Of a stretch of 11,127 bases of DNA, positions 8,882-11,127 are shown in pieces. The stretch is from an uncultured Pseudomonadaceae bacterium. Its GTDB lineage: Bacteria > Pseudomonadota > Gammaproteobacteria > Pseudomonadales > Pseudomonadaceae. Both the position numbers and the translations under genes were made by a program. Numbering within the stretch: position 1 is the first letter of the stretch; each line of letters opens with the position of its first letter. The notes beneath the pieces were generated by a model. It searched no databases, had not been told where the DNA came from, and saw only the letters and a list, made by a program, of their open reading frames with translations. The DNA is taken from assembly GCA_947630465.1 (NCBI GenBank), contig CANRHT010000055.1:1-11127 (forward strand), given 5' to 3'.

Positions 8882-11127
8882 ATGGCAGCTAAATATATTT
8901 ATCGTAAAAAATTCACTCTACTGGCCGCAGGTGCACTGTGCATCTTACAGCCTTTATTGAGCAGCAGTATAAACGCTGCACAGCAGTATGACTGCGCCGC
9001 AAGCGCAAACGGCGGTTGGGCGTGCAACACACAAGATACGCCTGCTGCTGTACCCCCACGTCCGGCAGCCGTTGCCACAGTGGAAACGGCTAAACAAGCC
9101 AAAGCGTCCGGTAAAAAAGCTGCGCCCGCCGCGCAAGCATCCGTCAGCGATAGCCGTGGTAAAGCATTAACCAGCCGCAGTGAAGACTTCAGTCATCTGG
9201 ACTGGGTGCCACGTGAGCAGTTGACCACAGAACAGCTTGCCGAGATGAGCCCCTATTGTGCAGGCGGTTATGTTGAACCCCTGCGCCCGGGCATGAACGA
9301 CACTACAGCACCCAGTGATGCACCTTTATATGTCAATGCGGGCGCTTCTCGTTACGATCAAAAAGCTGAGATTGCTACGCTTGCCGGTGATGTGGTCATT
9401 CGCCAAGGCAGCCTGCAAGCCCAAGCCGATGAAGCCAACCTCTTTCAGTTGGAAAACCGTGGCGAACTCAAAGGCAATGTGCGTATCCGTGATCGCGACG
9501 CGTTAATGGTCGGTGACCGCGCCGAACTGCAACTCGATACCGGTGCGGCAAAAGTTGAAAATGCTGAATATGTGATGCACAGCAGCAAAACCCGCGGCAA
9601 TGCGCAATATATCAAACGCCAAGAAGATGCCATTATCCGTTTAAAAGACGGTACCTACACCAGTTGCGCACCGGGCAGTAATACCTGGCACTTAAAGGGT
9701 AATAACGTCACGCTCAACCCCAATACAGGTTTTGGTAGCGCCACCAACGTCACCCTTAGAGTGAAAGATATTCCGGTGTTTTACACACCTTATATTCACT
9801 TCCCGATTGATGACCGTCGTCAATCAGGATTCTTGCCGCCAAGCTTTAGCTACAGCAGCGGTAAAGGTGTTGATTTAACCACGCCTTATTACTTCAACTT
9901 AGCACCCAATTTTGACGCGACCCTCTACCCTAACTATATGAGCAAGCGCGGCTTACTCACTGAAGGTGAGTTTCGTTATTTAGGTAAGAGCAGCGAAACC
10001 CGTTTCGGTGGCGCAACGCTCAGTGACAGTGAAGATGAACGTAAAAAGCAGTCCGAGTACAAAAAAGATCGTTGGATGTATACCTTGCAGCACGAGCAAG
10101 GCTTTAATTCGCGTTTACTCGGTACCGTGGATTACACCGATATCAGCGACCCATACTATTTCCAAGATTTAAAAAGCAATCTAGTGCTGGGTTCCAATTC
10201 AACTTTAGATCAAAAAGCTGATTTGACTTGGCGTGGTGATACTTACAACGCAAAGCTGGGTGTACATGCCTATGAAATGGCGAATATCAGCGATGTCACA
10301 CCTTACGACCGTTTGCCGCAGTTTAGTTTAGCTGGAGCGCTGCCGATGCAGCCTGCCGGCTTGAAGATGACCTACAAAACCGAGTGGACACGCTTTGATC
10401 GTTCGCTGAGAAAAGGTAACTTTAGTGACAAAGATGGCAACCCGACACCTTGGAATGATACGCGCTTGCAGGGCTTAGATCGTGCCAACGGTGATCGTTT
10501 ACATCTTGAGCCAGAAATCAGCCTACCCATGAACTGGAGCTGGGGTTTTGTTAAGCCTGCAGTTAAGTACGCTTATACCCGCTATGACTTAAGCCTCGAT
10601 GACCCTGGTAAATCCACCTTGCAGGCTAACCAGAAATATAACAGTAGCGCAGACCGCAGCTTAGCGATGTACAGCCTCGACAGCGGTCTGTACTTTGACC
10701 GCAATACCAATTGGTTTGGCACCGACTACCGTCAAACCTTAGAGCCGCGCTTGTTCTATTTGTATGTGCCTAACGAAGATCAATCAGATTTACCGCTGTT
10801 TGATACCGGTGAAATTCAATTCAGTTACGCCAGCTTATTCCGCGATAACCGCTTCAGTGGCCGTGACCGTATTGGTGATGCCAACCAAGTATCACTGGGT
10901 GTGACTAATCGCTGGTTAGAAAGTAACGGCTTTGAACGTCAGCGCATCAGCTTTGGTCAGGCATTCTACTTTGCTGATCGAAAAGTTTTGCTCTCGGGTA
11001 AAGACTATAAAGCCGTACGTGCCAACACCACTTCACGCTCGCCTTATGCTTCAGAATATATGCTGCGCTTTAACCGCGACTGGCGTATCAATGCTGACTG
11101 GATGTGGGATCAAGATACACACCGCAC
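8882..11127 (+). CDS. lptD: LPS-assembly outer-membrane protein LptD (3' end missing)
   Basis: LptD, with LptE, inserts lipopolysaccharide into the outer leaflet of the outer membrane and is usually essential. The frame is open for 748 codons to the window's end. Pseudomonad LptD is about 920 residues, so the last part of the barrel is missing. Residues 1-33 are a signal peptide. Cys38 and Cys48 ([14 protein letters not shown]) lie just after it, and Cys262 ([12 protein letters not shown]) matches the E. coli Cys173 region. The N-terminal jellyroll (OstA-like) spans about 150-255, and the barrel starts near 296 ([20 protein letters not shown]). LPS slides from the periplasmic domain through this barrel. 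Residues of about 52-105 are an Ala/Lys-rich linker absent from E. coli LptD. It faces amgK; surA usually follows lptD. The ATG at 8882 is supported by the signal peptide; the ribosome site (GGA, 8 bases away) is weak. Confidence 0.96.
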   Translation, partial: MAAKYIYRKKFTLLAAGALCILQPLLSSSINAAQQYDCAASANGGWACNTQDTPAAVPPRPAAVATVETAKQAKASGKKAAPAAQASVSDSRGKALTSRSEDFSHLDWVPREQLTTEQLAEMSPYCAGGYVEPLRPGMNDTTAPSDAPLYVNAGASRYDQKAEIATLAGDVVIRQGSLQAQADEANLFQLENRGELKGNVRIRDRDALMVGDRAELQLDTGAAKVENAEYVMHSSKTRGNAQYIKRQEDAIIRLKDGTYTSCAPGSNTWHLKGNNVTLNPNTGFGSATNVTLRVKDIPVFYTPYIHFPIDDRRQSGFLPPSFSYSSGKGVDLTTPYYFNLAPNFDATLYPNYMSKRGLLTEGEFRYLGKSSETRFGGATLSDSEDERKKQSEYKKDRWMYTLQHEQGFNSRLLGTVDYTDISDPYYFQDLKSNLVLGSNSTLDQKADLTWRGDTYNAKLGVHAYEMANISDVTPYDRLPQFSLAGALPMQPAGLKMTYKTEWTRFDRSLRKGNFSDKDGNPTPWNDTRLQGLDRANGDRLHLEPEISLPMNWSWGFVKPAVKYAYTRYDLSLDDPGKSTLQANQKYNSSADRSLAMYSLDSGLYFDRNTNWFGTDYRQTLEPRLFYLYVPNEDQSDLPLFDTGEIQFSYASLFRDNRFSGRDRIGDANQVSLGVTNRWLESNGFERQRISFGQAFYFADRKVLLSGKDYKAVRANTTSRSPYASEYMLRFNRDWRINADWMWDQDTHR

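Overview
The window is chromosomal DNA of a gammaproteobacterium, most likely a pseudomonad with a fairly balanced base composition rather than the high GC of P. aeruginosa. Three things point to this. First, an amgK-murU cell-wall recycling pair sits divergent to lptD, an arrangement typical of Pseudomonas. Second, there is a DUF3530 protein, a family I know mainly from pseudomonads. Third, the LptD, RecJ, YaeQ and RF2 sequences are pseudomonad-like. No mobile element, phage gene, CRISPR array, tRNA or rRNA is visible, and no gene-free stretch exceeds 300 bases.

Positions 1-3688 (minus strand, read right to left) carry yaeQ, recJ, prfB and the first codons of lysS, a translation and DNA-repair cluster. 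prfB (release factor 2) contains the classic autoregulatory +1 frameshift site, so its true reading frame is split at position 1193. A composite hairpin followed by seven U lies between recJ and prfB, and a strong 11-bp stem-loop abuts the prfB stop just before lysS.

Positions 3689-3929 form a divergent intergenic region. Positions 3930-6248 (plus strand) hold three consecutive genes for exported proteins: a small Sel1-repeat protein, a DUF3530 alpha/beta-hydrolase-like protein whose nucleophile position is not serine, and a diheme cytochrome c of the c4 type. The gaps are 45 and 39 bp, so they look like an operon acting in the periplasm. This trio is the least explained part of the window.

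Positions 6267-8754 (minus strand) hold amgK, murU and a djlA-like gene, tightly packed with a 5-bp gap and then a 4-bp overlap. AmgK phosphorylates MurNAc at the anomeric carbon and MurU turns the product into UDP-MurNAc, a salvage route that bypasses MurA, the fosfomycin target. DjlA is a membrane-anchored J-domain co-chaperone. Across a 127-bp divergent region, lptD (positions 8882-11127, plus strand) encodes the outer-membrane LPS translocon and runs off the window's right end.

Most of the window is conserved housekeeping sequence. I see no clear new defence or mobile system. The points most worth a second look are the three-gene exported cluster with its catalytically altered DUF3530 protein and the RNA hairpins in the recJ-prfB-lysS operon.
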